From Chitinophagaceae bacterium (GTDB lineage Bacteria; Bacteroidota; Bacteroidia; Chitinophagales; UBA10324), in assembly GCA_016717285.1 (NCBI GenBank), contig JADKFU010000001.1, positions 741,232 to 805,231 on the forward strand: 64,000 nt of DNA. Direction: 5' to 3'. Within the stretch, counting starts at the first letter, position 1. Each line of letters begins with the position of its first letter. Below the pieces are notes generated by a model. That model worked only from the letters and a program-made list of their open reading frames with translations, did no database searches and was not told the origin of the DNA. The position numbers were made by a program, and so were the translations under genes. Below are positions 19,211 through 27,876 of the stretch, piece after piece.

Positions 19211-20269
19211 TTATTGGTGCTTGCTATACCATTGTTGAATCACTTTTATTGCAGGTTTTTCTTGAGGCGTAAAATCAAGATTCACAGGTATATCAGCATC
19301 AGTATGTGCATCAAACCATTTCCAGAAAAAACCGCCTGCCATCCACGGCTCCTGCCAGAATTTTTCAAACAGCGCTTCATATCCGTTTTGTTGTGCCTGC
19401 AGGTTCATGATGCCGTCGGTATAAGATTCCCAGGGTCGTTGCGCAGCATAATCAATACTTCGGTAACCATATTCCGTAAAAAGAATCTGTTTTCCTGTTT
19501 TCGTTGCTAAGGATTTCATTTTTTGAAAATGTGGATCCCATTTATTCAATAACTCCTCAACAGGCGGTGTGCTAGAATCGGAAAGTGGAAAATAAGCGTT
19601 TACACCAATCGCATCTACCTTATTCCAGTATGGAAAATCCTCGTAACAATCCCAGTTTTCTGCATAGGTAAGTTGGCCGCTGTAACGTTTTCTTGCAGCA
19701 TCTATCAGTAACGACCAGTAGGAGCTTCTTGCCCTCACAAAATAATTGAGTTCAGTGCCCAGGCAAAAATATTCTGCATGTAATGAATCTGCCACCTCCA
19801 ACAATTGAAAAAGATAACTCGAATAGCTCTCTTCAAACTGTTTCCATTCGGCCTCACTTTTAAAAGTAAGTTCACCGGTAAATTTTCCATGGCTCACCCA
19901 CAATTGTGGCTTCACCATCACCCGCATGCCATGAGCATGTGCCATGCGAATGCACGAAGCAATTCCTTCGGGCCTTTCACCCCACCATTGAAATCCTGTA
20001 TTGTAATAAACTTTTGGCTTTCCTTCCTCCACAAAAGCAAACGGGAGCAGGCATACATAATTAACATGCAGAGAGTCGAGCCGGTTGAATTCTGATTCAT
20101 CCATTGGGCTGGATGAACCGACAATGCTTGCTCCGTTAATTTTATTGCCGGGAGCAAACGGAGTCATGAGTGATGCTTCCTTTTTACTCGCCGGAGCTGA
20201 CAAATTAGCCGGGCTGGAAAAAAGGTAGAGTAAAATAAACAGCAGTTGTGGAAAACAAAAGCCCATCAT
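19211..20269 (-). CDS. GH113-like TIM-barrel glycoside hydrolase
   Basis: 352 residues with a signal peptide (MMGFCFPQLLFILLYLFSS). The body reads as a TIM barrel of the GH113 type. Strand motifs include GASIVGSS, YVCLLPFAFVE, HGMRVMVKPQLW, FCLGTELNYF (probable acid/base Glu), VDAIGVNAYFP, QILFTEYGYRS (probable nucleophile Glu) and GGFFWKWF near the end. The family includes beta-mannanases, but many Bacteroidota members are uncharacterised, so the substrate is left open. It stands alone between the large T9SS gene and the chromate genes. Confidence 0.75.
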   Translation of the reverse strand: MMGFCFPQLLFILLYLFSSPANLSAPASKKEASLMTPFAPGNKINGASIVGSSSPMDESEFNRLDSLHVNYVCLLPFAFVEEGKPKVYYNTGFQWWGERPEGIASCIRMAHAHGMRVMVKPQLWVSHGKFTGELTFKSEAEWKQFEESYSSYLFQLLEVADSLHAEYFCLGTELNYFVRARSSYWSLLIDAARKRYSGQLTYAENWDCYEDFPYWNKVDAIGVNAYFPLSDSSTPPVEELLNKWDPHFQKMKSLATKTGKQILFTEYGYRSIDYAAQRPWESYTDGIMNLQAQQNGYEALFEKFWQEPWMAGGFFWKWFDAHTDADIPVNLDFTPQEKPAIKVIQQWYSKHQ

Positions 20270-20442
20270 TATTCAAAAAAACATGTTTTTAAAAATGCAT
20301 GCTAAATTAACAATGAAACTACAAAGGAAACTCAGCATTAGCTGTTGCTGCAAAAAAACAGTTGTTTAAAATTATCTATAAAACATCCCTCATTCGTTTC
20401 ACGTTTGCAAACTGTGCTACTGGTTGTGCTGTGATAAAAAAA

Positions 20443-21636
20443 TTAAAGCAGAAATAATTTCAATCCCAATCCAAGCATAGCAGCAATTAAAATTAAAATG
20501 GGTTCGGTGAGTTTTTTAACTTTTAGCAATGCGAAAACAGTAATAATCGCAATCAATACAGATGGAATATCAATCACGACTGAATGATTCTGTGTAAACG
20601 TATTGACGGCAATAATGATCACTGCACCAGCCAATGCGCCAATAACCGCAGCTGTAATGCCATCTACAAATGCTTTGATAGAAGTGTTCTTAGAGATCTT
20701 TTTAAAATAAGGTGCAGGAATAACTGTAAGTAAATAGCAGGGAAGAAATGTTGCCAGGGCAGCCACACCTGCACCGACAAACCCGGAAGCGAGATATCCA
20801 ATAAATCCAACGGTAATCACTACAGGCCCGGGCGTGATCATGGCAACAGCCACAGCATCGAGAAATTCTTTTTCATTCAGCCAGTGAAATTCATTCACTA
20901 CGCCACCATGTAAAAACGGAACAATGGCCAATCCGCTGCCGAACACAAATGCACCGGCTTTTGTAAAAAACAAAGCAATGTCAAGAAGTCGTTCGCGGTG
21001 ATCTAAAAAAATAAAGGCGGGTGCAGAAAGAAAAAATACCCAGGACGTCAGGTTACGTTTCAAGAAATCCGGAGGTGCTTTGATCAGCATATAAAGCAGT
21101 CCCGCTGCAATAAACAGACTCACCGGTTCAGATTGTGAGATGACCGTAAATATTCCGGCAAAGAAATAAAAGAACCATAGCAACCAGTTTTTTTGCATGG
21201 CTGCTGCATTAAGTTTACTGATTGATTTGATGGTGAGTTTGTAAGCGCTCAAACAAATAATACCAATCACACAGGCTCCCACACCGTAAAAAACAGCCTG
21301 CATCCATGGTAATCCTCCATATATTTTATACGCGATACCGATAGCAAGCACCATCAGGAAGGAAGGTAATACGAATGCAATACCAACGAGCGTGGCTCCC
21401 CATATTCCATAATCAACAAAGCCAAGATAGATTCCAAGTTGTGCCGCCAGTGGACCAGGTGAAAGTTGTGCCAGTGCCATGCCTTCCTTATACTCCTCTT
21501 CTGTGATCCACTTTTTTTCTTCTACCAGATCGCGGTGCATATAACCCACTAATGCAACGGGACCGCCAAATCCCATGTAACCGAGTTTTAGAAAATAGAG
21601 GACGATAGATTGTAAAGTGTATGATTTTTTTTCCAT
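20443..21636 (-). CDS. chrA: Chromate transporter ChrA (long-chain CHR family)
   Basis: From the ATG at 21636 (MEKKSYTLQSIVLYFLK) the protein is 397 residues, the usual length for a two-half ChrA; an ATG at 21651 would add five. Both homologous halves show the family signature. The first has GGPVALVGYMHRDLVE, WITEEEYKEG and LAQLSPGPLAAQL. The second has FGSGLAIVPFLHGGVV, WLNEKEFLDAVAVA and TPGPVVITVGFIGY. About ten to twelve membrane segments are visible. CHR proteins expel chromate taken up by sulfate transporters. The gene lies just downstream of the ChrB-AraC fusion gene on the same strand, which supports regulated chromate efflux. Confidence 0.9.
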   Translation of the reverse strand: MEKKSYTLQSIVLYFLKLGYMGFGGPVALVGYMHRDLVEEKKWITEEEYKEGMALAQLSPGPLAAQLGIYLGFVDYGIWGATLVGIAFVLPSFLMVLAIGIAYKIYGGLPWMQAVFYGVGACVIGIICLSAYKLTIKSISKLNAAAMQKNWLLWFFYFFAGIFTVISQSEPVSLFIAAGLLYMLIKAPPDFLKRNLTSWVFFLSAPAFIFLDHRERLLDIALFFTKAGAFVFGSGLAIVPFLHGGVVNEFHWLNEKEFLDAVAVAMITPGPVVITVGFIGYLASGFVGAGVAALATFLPCYLLTVIPAPYFKKISKNTSIKAFVDGITAAVIGALAGAVIIIAVNTFTQNHSVVIDIPSVLIAIITVFALLKVKKLTEPILILIAAMLGLGLKLFLL

Positions 21637-21700
21637 GAGAATTATTTGCAAATAAATGATGCAATGCTATCAAATGCTCAATCAATAGAATAGGATGGAA

Positions 21701-22567
21701 TTAACTTTTTGTATTTGCTTTACTTTTTGAGACCTTTTTTCTGAAAGCCGAAGGGTTGGTTCCAGTATGCTTTTTAAAGATTCTTGTAAAATGACTCTGG
21801 TCAGAAAATCCGGTGAGGTAAGCAATTTGTGTAAGGCTGTATTGTTGAGTTTCCAATAATTGAATGGCTTTGTCAATGCGCAATTTGCGGATATAATCGC
21901 CAAATGACAGGTTGTCGAAATATTTTGAAAATTCCCTGCTGAGATAGGCCGGATGCACATCTAAAGTTCTGGAAAGCTCTTTCAAGCTTAAACTTAAATC
22001 AGTATCAATTTTATCCTGGATAATTTCTTTCAACTCACGCGCCCATGCAGGAATCTTTTTTTGAGAGCCTGGCTTCTGATGCATGAATTTATTTATTACC
22101 TCCAACAACAGATTTTCATCAGGCTGCCATGAATGCTTTTCTTTCTGTAAATATTTTGCCCAGTTGTACAAAGCATCATAAAGCAGCATTCCTTTTTCAA
22201 GAAGGTCATGATCATTTTTAAAAGTGTGGGCAAGTCCTGCTGAAATCGCCCACAAGCCCGCACTCTGAGGTGCAAGGTCAAACCGGTCAGTGTCAGCGCC
22301 GCGAATGATAACGGCCATTGCGTGTACAGCCGGATCTTTTATCTTGTATTTCTTTACAAAATAATCAAACGTACAATAAGCGCCATAATGCGTGAACTCC
22401 ACATCCGGAATATCAAAAGGAATGGAATTCAGTTTTTTTGCTTTGAGTTTTACTTCTTTAAACGGGACATAGATAAACTCAGCATTCTTATCAATGAAGT
22501 TTCTGATCAGCCACGGACATGCTATTCGGTCAATCTTCGGTTTTTCACGCGTAATCCATTTCATCAT
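21701..22567 (-). CDS. ChrB domain fused to an AraC-type DNA-binding domain
   Basis: Started at the ATG at 22567 (MMKWITREKPKIDR), 288 residues; the frame is open to 22618. Residues ~1-150 match the C-terminal ChrB domain of chromate-responsive proteins: RIACPWLIRNFID, FDIPDVEFTHYG, CTFD, VIIRGADTDRFDLAP, LLYDALYNWAK. Residues ~190-282 form an AraC-type double helix-turn-helix (LSLKELSRTLDVHPAYLSRE, then YSLTQIAYLTGFSDQSHFTR and FKKHTGTNPSAFRKK). The arrangement predicts a one-protein sensor-regulator for the adjacent chrA. In classical systems ChrB carries a different N-terminal part. The stop codon is about 65 bases from the chrA start. Confidence 0.85.
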   Translation of the reverse strand: MMKWITREKPKIDRIACPWLIRNFIDKNAEFIYVPFKEVKLKAKKLNSIPFDIPDVEFTHYGAYCTFDYFVKKYKIKDPAVHAMAVIIRGADTDRFDLAPQSAGLWAISAGLAHTFKNDHDLLEKGMLLYDALYNWAKYLQKEKHSWQPDENLLLEVINKFMHQKPGSQKKIPAWARELKEIIQDKIDTDLSLSLKELSRTLDVHPAYLSREFSKYFDNLSFGDYIRKLRIDKAIQLLETQQYSLTQIAYLTGFSDQSHFTRIFKKHTGTNPSAFRKKVSKSKANTKS

Positions 22568-22739
22568 TAGCAAGTTTGAACAAATATAATCTCCATAGTT
22601 TACAGAGAGAAAAGTCAACGTGAAATTAACTTCCTGATAAGTTATAATGATTAAAGTGGAATTTTGTATTTAGCAGGGGTGATATTTATGGAATGGTGTT
22701 AAACCGCTTTGTTAACACAGTAAAAGGAAATGTACGAAT

Positions 22740-24407
22740 ATGAAAATCAGAGGCAACATAGCAGATCTGTATGCAGAAAAAATTTTCCCGGGAGAAGTTA
22801 CTGTTCTGAATGGTTTCATTCAGGAAATTAATCCGCTGTATGAATTGCAATTTGACAATTATATTCTGCCTGGATTTGTGGATGCACATGTTCATATAGA
22901 AAGTTCCATGTTGATTCCATCAGAGTTTGCACGGTTGGCTGTAATTCATGGCACAGTGGCTACCGTTTCCGATCCGCATGAAATTGCCAATGTGATGGGA
23001 ACAGCAGGCGTGGAGTATATGCTTGAAAATGGAAGCAAGGTGCCGTTTCATTTCAATTTCGGAGCGCCGTCTTGTGTGCCGGCTACGATGTTTGAAACAG
23101 CAGGAGCAATAATGGATTCGACAGAAATTGAAAAATTGCTCGAAATAAATGAGATCAGGTATCTCTCTGAAATGATGAATTATCCCGGCGCTATTGCAGG
23201 TGATGAGGAAGTGCTCAAAAAAATTTCGGCAGCTAAAAAAAAAGGTAAGCCGGTTGACGGACACGCTCCGGGTTTAACCGGTGATGCAGTGTTGAAATAT
23301 ATTGCGAGAGGAATCAGCACAGATCACGAATGCTTCACTTACCAGGAAGGCCTGTTCAAAATTCAACACGGCATGAAGGTGCTGATCAGGGAAGGAAGCG
23401 CCGCTAAAAATTTCGATGCATTGATACCATTGCTGAATGATTATCCGGAAATGATCATGTTCTGTTCTGATGATAAGCATCCCAACGACCTGATGCGTGG
23501 GCATATCAATCAACTCGTGATTCGTGCATTGTCTCATAAAATTGATTTCTGGAAAGTATTTCGCGCCGCAACCTCTAATCCGGTCAATCATTACCAATTG
23601 AAAAGTGGCTTGCTTCGCGAAGGCGATTCAGCGGATTTTATTGTTGTAAATAACCTGAATGAACTGAAGGTGCTTCAAACCTATATCAAAGGAATTCTAG
23701 TGGCTGAAAATGGAAAAAGCCTGATTGAAAAAGTAACAACAACAACCATCAATAATTTTAATTGCAATAAAAAACAACCGGATGATTTTAAAATTTTCTA
23801 CGGGGAAGAATTTCCACCAGTACCAGGACTCTCAAGTCGTGAACCATCCATAAAAGTAATCGAAGCATCCGACGGCCAGCTTATCACGCAAACCTTCCTT
23901 CATCCACTTTCCAAACTTATCAATTCAGCAAATGAACTAATGCCGGATGTCGCCAACGATATTCTTAAATTTTCTGTTGTCAATCGTTATGCAAATGCAA
24001 AGCCTTCAGTCGCATTTATAAAAAACATAGGATTACAAAGCGGTGCCATCGCATCCTGTGTAGGCCACGACAGTCATAACATATTGGCAGCAGGTGTTTC
24101 GGATGAGATGATTTGTAAGGCTGTAAATGCGATCATTGATTCGAAAGGAGGATTAGCAGTTGTTTCAGAAAAGGAAACCTTCATATTGCCGCTTCCCGTT
24201 GCGGGAATTATGACCAATGCAGATGCATTTGAAGTGGCGGCAGCGTATGAAAATATGGATGCCGAGGCAAAGAAACTTGGTTCCCGGCTGTCGGCACCAT
24301 TTATGACTTTATCGTTCATGGCATTATTGGTAATACCGCAATTAAAGTTGAGCGATAAAGGATTATTTGATGGAAGTAAGTTCGGATTTACTTCACTCTT
24401 TGATTAG
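22740..24407 (+). CDS. ade: Adenine deaminase
   Basis: 555 residues of the amidohydrolase superfamily. The metal site motif [13 protein letters not shown] lies near residues 43-55. [33 protein letters not shown] and SDDKHPNDL all match the Ade family, as does the C-terminal region with [10 protein letters not shown] and PLPVAGIMT. The enzyme converts adenine to hypoxanthine and ammonia for purine salvage. It is divergent from the chromate genes and has no purine gene as a neighbour. The start codon at 22740 gives [16 protein letters not shown], the normal N-terminus. Confidence 0.93.
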   Translation: MKIRGNIADLYAEKIFPGEVTVLNGFIQEINPLYELQFDNYILPGFVDAHVHIESSMLIPSEFARLAVIHGTVATVSDPHEIANVMGTAGVEYMLENGSKVPFHFNFGAPSCVPATMFETAGAIMDSTEIEKLLEINEIRYLSEMMNYPGAIAGDEEVLKKISAAKKKGKPVDGHAPGLTGDAVLKYIARGISTDHECFTYQEGLFKIQHGMKVLIREGSAAKNFDALIPLLNDYPEMIMFCSDDKHPNDLMRGHINQLVIRALSHKIDFWKVFRAATSNPVNHYQLKSGLLREGDSADFIVVNNLNELKVLQTYIKGILVAENGKSLIEKVTTTTINNFNCNKKQPDDFKIFYGEEFPPVPGLSSREPSIKVIEASDGQLITQTFLHPLSKLINSANELMPDVANDILKFSVVNRYANAKPSVAFIKNIGLQSGAIASCVGHDSHNILAAGVSDEMICKAVNAIIDSKGGLAVVSEKETFILPLPVAGIMTNADAFEVAAAYENMDAEAKKLGSRLSAPFMTLSFMALLVIPQLKLSDKGLFDGSKFGFTSLFD

Positions 24408-24629
24408 AAGCCATCTCAAAATTGATGCGTCCTGCTGAATTTATTTTCCAAAGGATCCTTCGGAAAACAAGTTCGGAATGACACTGCTCTTTTGCCTTTT
24501 TTAGATGGCGTCTGGTAATTCCACACTGGTATTTTGATTTTTAAGAGAAAAATATTCAGCGCTTTCCAACGAGGAACTGATTTAACTGTACGAAGTATTC
24601 CGGAAACTTTTTATGTACTTTGCTTTTTT

Positions 24630-25286
24630 ATGAAAACCTTTTTGAATCAGAATTTATTTAACAGCGGAAAATTCTTCCTGAATTGTTTATCAGCAGTATT
24701 GTTGCTGATCTTCCCGCTTCAGGCTGTTGGTCAATACCAGGAAAAAGCAATTGTGTTTGAAATTTTCCGCGGCCAGGATAAAATAGGAACGGTTGTGGCC
24801 ATCAGTATAGCCGATGGTGCAAAACAAATGTACCGGATTGAAACCCATGTTGATGTGCGTGTGGTTTTCTCATTTAAGGCAGATATTGTAGTCCGCAATA
24901 CTTTTATGAATAATGTATTGACAGACGCTTATGCGAAACGGGTTTTAAATGGAACAGTGAAAGTGAATAACTCCATTTTAAAACAGGACGTCCGCTATCA
25001 AATGGTGAATAAGGACCGTGATACCACTTTTTACAAAGGGACGATCAATTATTGTGTGTCTCAGCTCTATTTCGAAGAGCCGGTTAACAAGGCAACCGCT
25101 TTTTCGGAGGCTTTCCTGCAGCAGGTACCTTTATCGAAAAGCAACAAAGGCACTTATGAATTAAAACTGCCGGATGGGAATGTAAATCACTACACTTATA
25201 TAAATGGTGAATGCACTGAAGTGGCCATTGAAACCCAATTAAGTAATGTGCGCCTGGTGAGAGTTATCGCGCCGGGCAAAGGCTAA
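24630..25286 (+). CDS. DUF6134-like secreted protein
   Basis: The ATG at 24630 begins MKTFLNQNLFNSGKF followed by a hydrophobic stretch (SAVLLLIFPLQAVGQ), giving 218 residues; an upstream in-frame ATG at 24534 adds an implausible 32 residues. The mature part is beta-rich (IVFEIFRGQDKIGTVVA, FSFKADIVVRN, LTDAYAKRVLNG, DTTFYKG, PDGNVNHYTYINGEC) and resembles the DUF6134 family of periplasmic or secreted Bacteroidota proteins. No catalytic residues are known for this family. The gene stands between ade and the ribosomal operon without a clear operon link. Confidence 0.6.
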   Translation: MKTFLNQNLFNSGKFFLNCLSAVLLLIFPLQAVGQYQEKAIVFEIFRGQDKIGTVVAISIADGAKQMYRIETHVDVRVVFSFKADIVVRNTFMNNVLTDAYAKRVLNGTVKVNNSILKQDVRYQMVNKDRDTTFYKGTINYCVSQLYFEEPVNKATAFSEAFLQQVPLSKSNKGTYELKLPDGNVNHYTYINGECTEVAIETQLSNVRLVRVIAPGKG

Positions 25287-25398
25287 CGCTTCCTGCATGC
25301 CATAATGATCGTGATGTTTTCCACAGTGTTTTAAATAAAGCGGATATACTGCTATAATGCGCATCAGAACCGCCTTGTTGGCAAAATTTGTGGTTCCC

Positions 25399-25429
25399 TT
25401 TGTTTTTCCAATGTCATTGTCTATCTTTG
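25399..25429 (+). promoter_or_regulatory. Bacteroidota-type promoter of the rpsF operon
   Basis: TTTG at 25399-25402 and TATCTTTG at 25422-25429 are separated by 19 bases. This fits the -33/-7 consensus TTTG-N19-21-TANNTTTG used by the primary sigma factor of Bacteroidota. The -7 box ends 34 bases before the rpsF start codon. Seeing it before a ribosomal operon supports both the promoter call and the phylum assignment. Confidence 0.8.
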
Positions 25430-25463
25430 CCGTCCCGAATTTTAAAATCATTTAGCATACACA

Positions 25464-25853
25464 ATGCCTAATAACTATGAAACGGTAGTCATTTTCTCAC
25501 CTCTTCTTTCAGAAGAAGATGTGAAGAGGGAGATTGCTAAGATTACCAAAACGGTAACTGATGCCGGCGCAACCATTGTCGAAGAACGTAACTGGGGTCT
25601 TCGTCAGCTGGCATATCCAATCCAGGGTAAGTCCAATGGTATTTACTATATCATGGAATTTGCCGGCCCTTCTACGCTTATCAGTAAGCTGGAAGTGGAA
25701 TACAAACGGGATGAGAATATCATCCGTTTCCTCACCGTGAAACTGGACAAATACGGCATGGACTACAATGACCGCCGTCGTAAAGGTTTAGTTGGAAAAA
25801 AGAAGGACCCAAAAGATGAAAAAGAACTCAACAGCGTTTCAGCCCAAGCCTAA
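25464..25853 (+). CDS. rpsF: 30S ribosomal protein S6
   Basis: 129 residues. The start MPNNYETVVIFSPLLSEEDV and the central WGLRQLAYPIQGKSNGIYY are those of ribosomal protein S6, which binds the platform of the small subunit together with S18. The C-terminal extension after DRRRKG is rich in Lys and charged residues (KKDPKDEKEL), as in other Bacteroidota. First gene of the rpsF-rpsR-rplI operon. The single-stranded-binding protein gene often found between rpsF and rpsR in other phyla is absent. Confidence 0.97.
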   Translation: MPNNYETVVIFSPLLSEEDVKREIAKITKTVTDAGATIVEERNWGLRQLAYPIQGKSNGIYYIMEFAGPSTLISKLEVEYKRDENIIRFLTVKLDKYGMDYNDRRRKGLVGKKKDPKDEKELNSVSAQA

Positions 25854-25863
25854 ACGCAGAACG

Positions 25864-26133
25864 ATGGGTGGCGGAAACAAGGAGATTAAATATCTCACCG
25901 CTCCTAAAATCGTTAAACGGCAAAAGAAATATTGCCGTTTCAAGAAAAACGGAATCAAATACATAGACTACAAAGAGACGGAGTTTCTATTGAAGTTTGT
26001 AAACGAGCAGGGTAAGTTATTGCCACGCAGATTAAGTGGTAATTCACTTAAATACCAACGCAAGATGGCTGAAGCCGTAAAGCGCGCCCGCCAATTGGCT
26101 TTGATGCCTTATGTAACTGATCTTTTAAAGTAA
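25864..26133 (+). CDS. rpsR: 30S ribosomal protein S18
   Basis: The chosen start, ATG at 25864 (MGGGNKEIKYLTAPKIVK), lies 10 bases after the rpsF stop and gives 89 residues, near the usual size. Earlier in-frame ATGs at 25792 and 25816 would overlap rpsF and add a basic tail. KYCRFKKNGIKYIDYK, GKLLPRRLSGNSLKYQRK and ARQLALMPYV are diagnostic of S18, the S6 partner in the small-subunit platform. One Cys is kept in the N-terminal half. Confidence 0.95.
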   Translation: MGGGNKEIKYLTAPKIVKRQKKYCRFKKNGIKYIDYKETEFLLKFVNEQGKLLPRRLSGNSLKYQRKMAEAVKRARQLALMPYVTDLLK

Positions 26134-26140
26134 CCGAATT

Positions 26141-26587
26141 ATGGAACTCATCTTATTACAAGACGTAGATAAATTGGGCAGGGAGAATGAACTGGTAAAG
26201 GTTCGCCCCGGCTTTGCACGTAATTTTCTTATTCCCCAAAGACTGGCTGTAGTGGCTGACGAAGGGCAAAAGAAAATGTTGGAAGAGCGTATGAAGCAGG
26301 AGACCAGGCGTGAAGAAAAGTTGCTCAAACAGATCAACAGTGTGGTGGAAGTATTAAAGAATACAAAGTACATGATTGGCGCCAAAACAGGTACCAGTGG
26401 TAAGATATTCGGCAGTGTAACTACCATTCAATTGTCACATGCCATTAAGAAACAATCCAATCTTCCGGTTGATCGTAAAAAAATCACATTACCTGACGAT
26501 ATAAGCACGCTCGGAGAATACAAGGCAAACATCAATCTTCATAAAGATGTGAATGTGGAGGTAGCATTTGAGGTGATATCCGAATAG
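26141..26587 (+). CDS. rplI: 50S ribosomal protein L9
   Basis: 148 residues, the normal length. The N-terminal domain (MELILLQDVDKLGRENELV, then VRPGFARNFLIPQRLAV) and the long connecting helix (KKMLEERMKQETRREEK) are those of L9, which binds 23S rRNA domain V. The C-terminal domain shows GKIFGSVT and LPDDISTLGEY. It starts 7 bases after rpsR and is followed by a good rho-independent terminator, so it closes the operon. Confidence 0.97.
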   Translation: MELILLQDVDKLGRENELVKVRPGFARNFLIPQRLAVVADEGQKKMLEERMKQETRREEKLLKQINSVVEVLKNTKYMIGAKTGTSGKIFGSVTTIQLSHAIKKQSNLPVDRKKITLPDDISTLGEYKANINLHKDVNVEVAFEVISE

Positions 26588-26616
26588 TAGCGCAGTTACA
26601 GGTTAATAGCATTCAG

Positions 26617-26651
26617 AATCCCTTTCATTCAACCGAAAGGGATTTTTTATT
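26617..26651 (+). terminator. Rho-independent terminator after rplI
   Basis: A perfect 10-base stem (AATCCCTTTC at 26617-26626, GAAAGGGATT at 26635-26644) with an 8-base loop, followed by TTTTATTT. It lies 30 bases after the rplI stop. Confidence 0.9.
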
Positions 26652-26806
26652 TAAGGAATATGGACGAGAATGATAATGCCGCTCCATGCTTAATCATTCA
26701 GAAAGGATGCCGGACGGGATTTTTCAAACGAAAAATACTGCGTGAACTGAAAATTCAGCGCTAATAAAAAAATCAGCAAGAAATATCTGAAAGTGATGAA
26801 TTTAAA

Positions 26807-26814
26807 TACTTTTG
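26807..26814 (+). promoter_or_regulatory. Possible -7 promoter element of the HD phosphohydrolase gene
   Basis: TACTTTTG fits the TANNTTTG -7 consensus of Bacteroidota and lies 16 bases before the TTG start of the HD-domain gene. No good TTTG box is present 19-21 bases upstream, so the call is weak. The short leader would suit a gene without a Shine-Dalgarno sequence. Confidence 0.35.
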
Positions 26815-26830
26815 TTATCAGTTATCCTGT

Positions 26831-27418
26831 TTGATCGACCTGAAAAAAATAGAAACATTCATTATTGAGAAGTTGCGCCGCGGACTCGATCCGCGTCTGA
26901 CTTATCATGGCGTTCATCATACAATTGATGTAACAAATGAAGCATTGCGCATTGCTTCAGAAGAAAAAATATCGGATACGGAAGATTTATTATTGTTGCA
27001 CATCGCGGCATTATTTCATGATACAGGATTTCTCTATATCTACCGTGATCATGAAGAACGAAGTTGTAAAATAGCACTTGAATTTCTGCCGGCTTTTGGA
27101 TTGAATACTGAGCAACTTAAAAAAATTTGCAGCCTGATCATGGCTACAAAACTTCCGCAGCGTCCGAAAAATATTCTGGAAGAAATTATCTGTGATGCAG
27201 ATCTTGATTATCTCGGTCGCCATGATTTTTATACCACCGGTAAAAGTTTGTACCTCGAATGGCGGGCCTACCGTTTTGTAAGGGATGAAGATGACTTTCA
27301 CCAGAAACAGATTCAGTTTCTCGAAACCCATCATTACTTTACCAAGTCTTCAAATAGTCTCCGGGAAGATGTTAAAGCCCTGCATCTTGCAGAAATCCGG
27401 AAGTCGGTTGGAGCTTAA
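26831..27418 (+). CDS. HD-domain metal-dependent phosphohydrolase
   Basis: 195 residues from a TTG start (IDLKKIETFIIEKL); no in-frame ATG is better placed. The HD metal-binding residues are visible: His in YHGVHHTIDV near residue 25, the HD pair in LHIAALFHDTGF near 62, and Asp in CDADLDYLG near 122. Such proteins hydrolyse nucleotides or cyclic nucleotides. In Bacteroidota similar genes are often beside adenylate or guanylate cyclases. Here the convergent neighbour, whose stop overlaps by four bases, is a cyclic-nucleotide-binding protein, so a cNMP link is plausible but inferred. Confidence 0.8.
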   Translation: MIDLKKIETFIIEKLRRGLDPRLTYHGVHHTIDVTNEALRIASEEKISDTEDLLLLHIAALFHDTGFLYIYRDHEERSCKIALEFLPAFGLNTEQLKKICSLIMATKLPQRPKNILEEIICDADLDYLGRHDFYTTGKSLYLEWRAYRFVRDEDDFHQKQIQFLETHHYFTKSSNSLREDVKALHLAEIRKSVGA

Positions 27419-27867
27419 TTTATGGCGGTGGAGAGTTTTGCTTTTAATGCGGCATTAAGCTCATTCTGTTCTCTCAGCCTTTTACAAAGTATTTTCAAAA
27501 CACCCTTTACCACTTCCACACGATTCGACATTAACTCATAGAAGGGTTCCTGATCAAGTTTTAATAAAAAAGAATTATTTAACGTAGTAGCTGAAGCTGA
27601 ACGTGATTCAGTATCGAGCAACGATAACTCACCAAAAAATTCTCCTTCCTTCAATATAGCAAGCGTATGTTCATTGCTGTGTATCCTTACTTCGCCCTTG
27701 TAAATAATGTAAAGGCAATTGCCCGTTTCACCCTTTTTGAATAATGTGGTTTCCGGATCGGGCTGCAACTCTTCCAGTATAGATGCCACCTCCACCAATA
27801 ACGGCTCCGGCGTTTCTTCGAAAATACTTAGCGATTTTAGTATAAGAACTTTTTCAATTAACAGCAT
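27415..27867 (-). CDS. Cyclic nucleotide-binding domain protein
   Basis: 150 residues consisting of one cNMP-binding beta-barrel. The phosphate-binding cassette is recognisable in EGEFFGELSLLDTESRSASATT near residues 79-100, after TLFKKGETGNCLYIIYKGEV. The usual Arg that binds the cyclic phosphate is present in ESRSAS. No DNA-binding domain follows, so it is not a CRP-type regulator. It starts 9 bases after the stop of the Npt/HEAT transporter gene on the same strand. The pair is probably co-transcribed, and this protein may be a regulatory partner of the transporter. Confidence 0.85.
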   Translation of the reverse strand: MLLIEKVLILKSLSIFEETPEPLLVEVASILEELQPDPETTLFKKGETGNCLYIIYKGEVRIHSNEHTLAILKEGEFFGELSLLDTESRSASATTLNNSFLLKLDQEPFYELMSNRVEVVKGVLKILCKRLREQNELNAALKAKLSTAIN

Positions 27868-27876
27868 AACACATGG

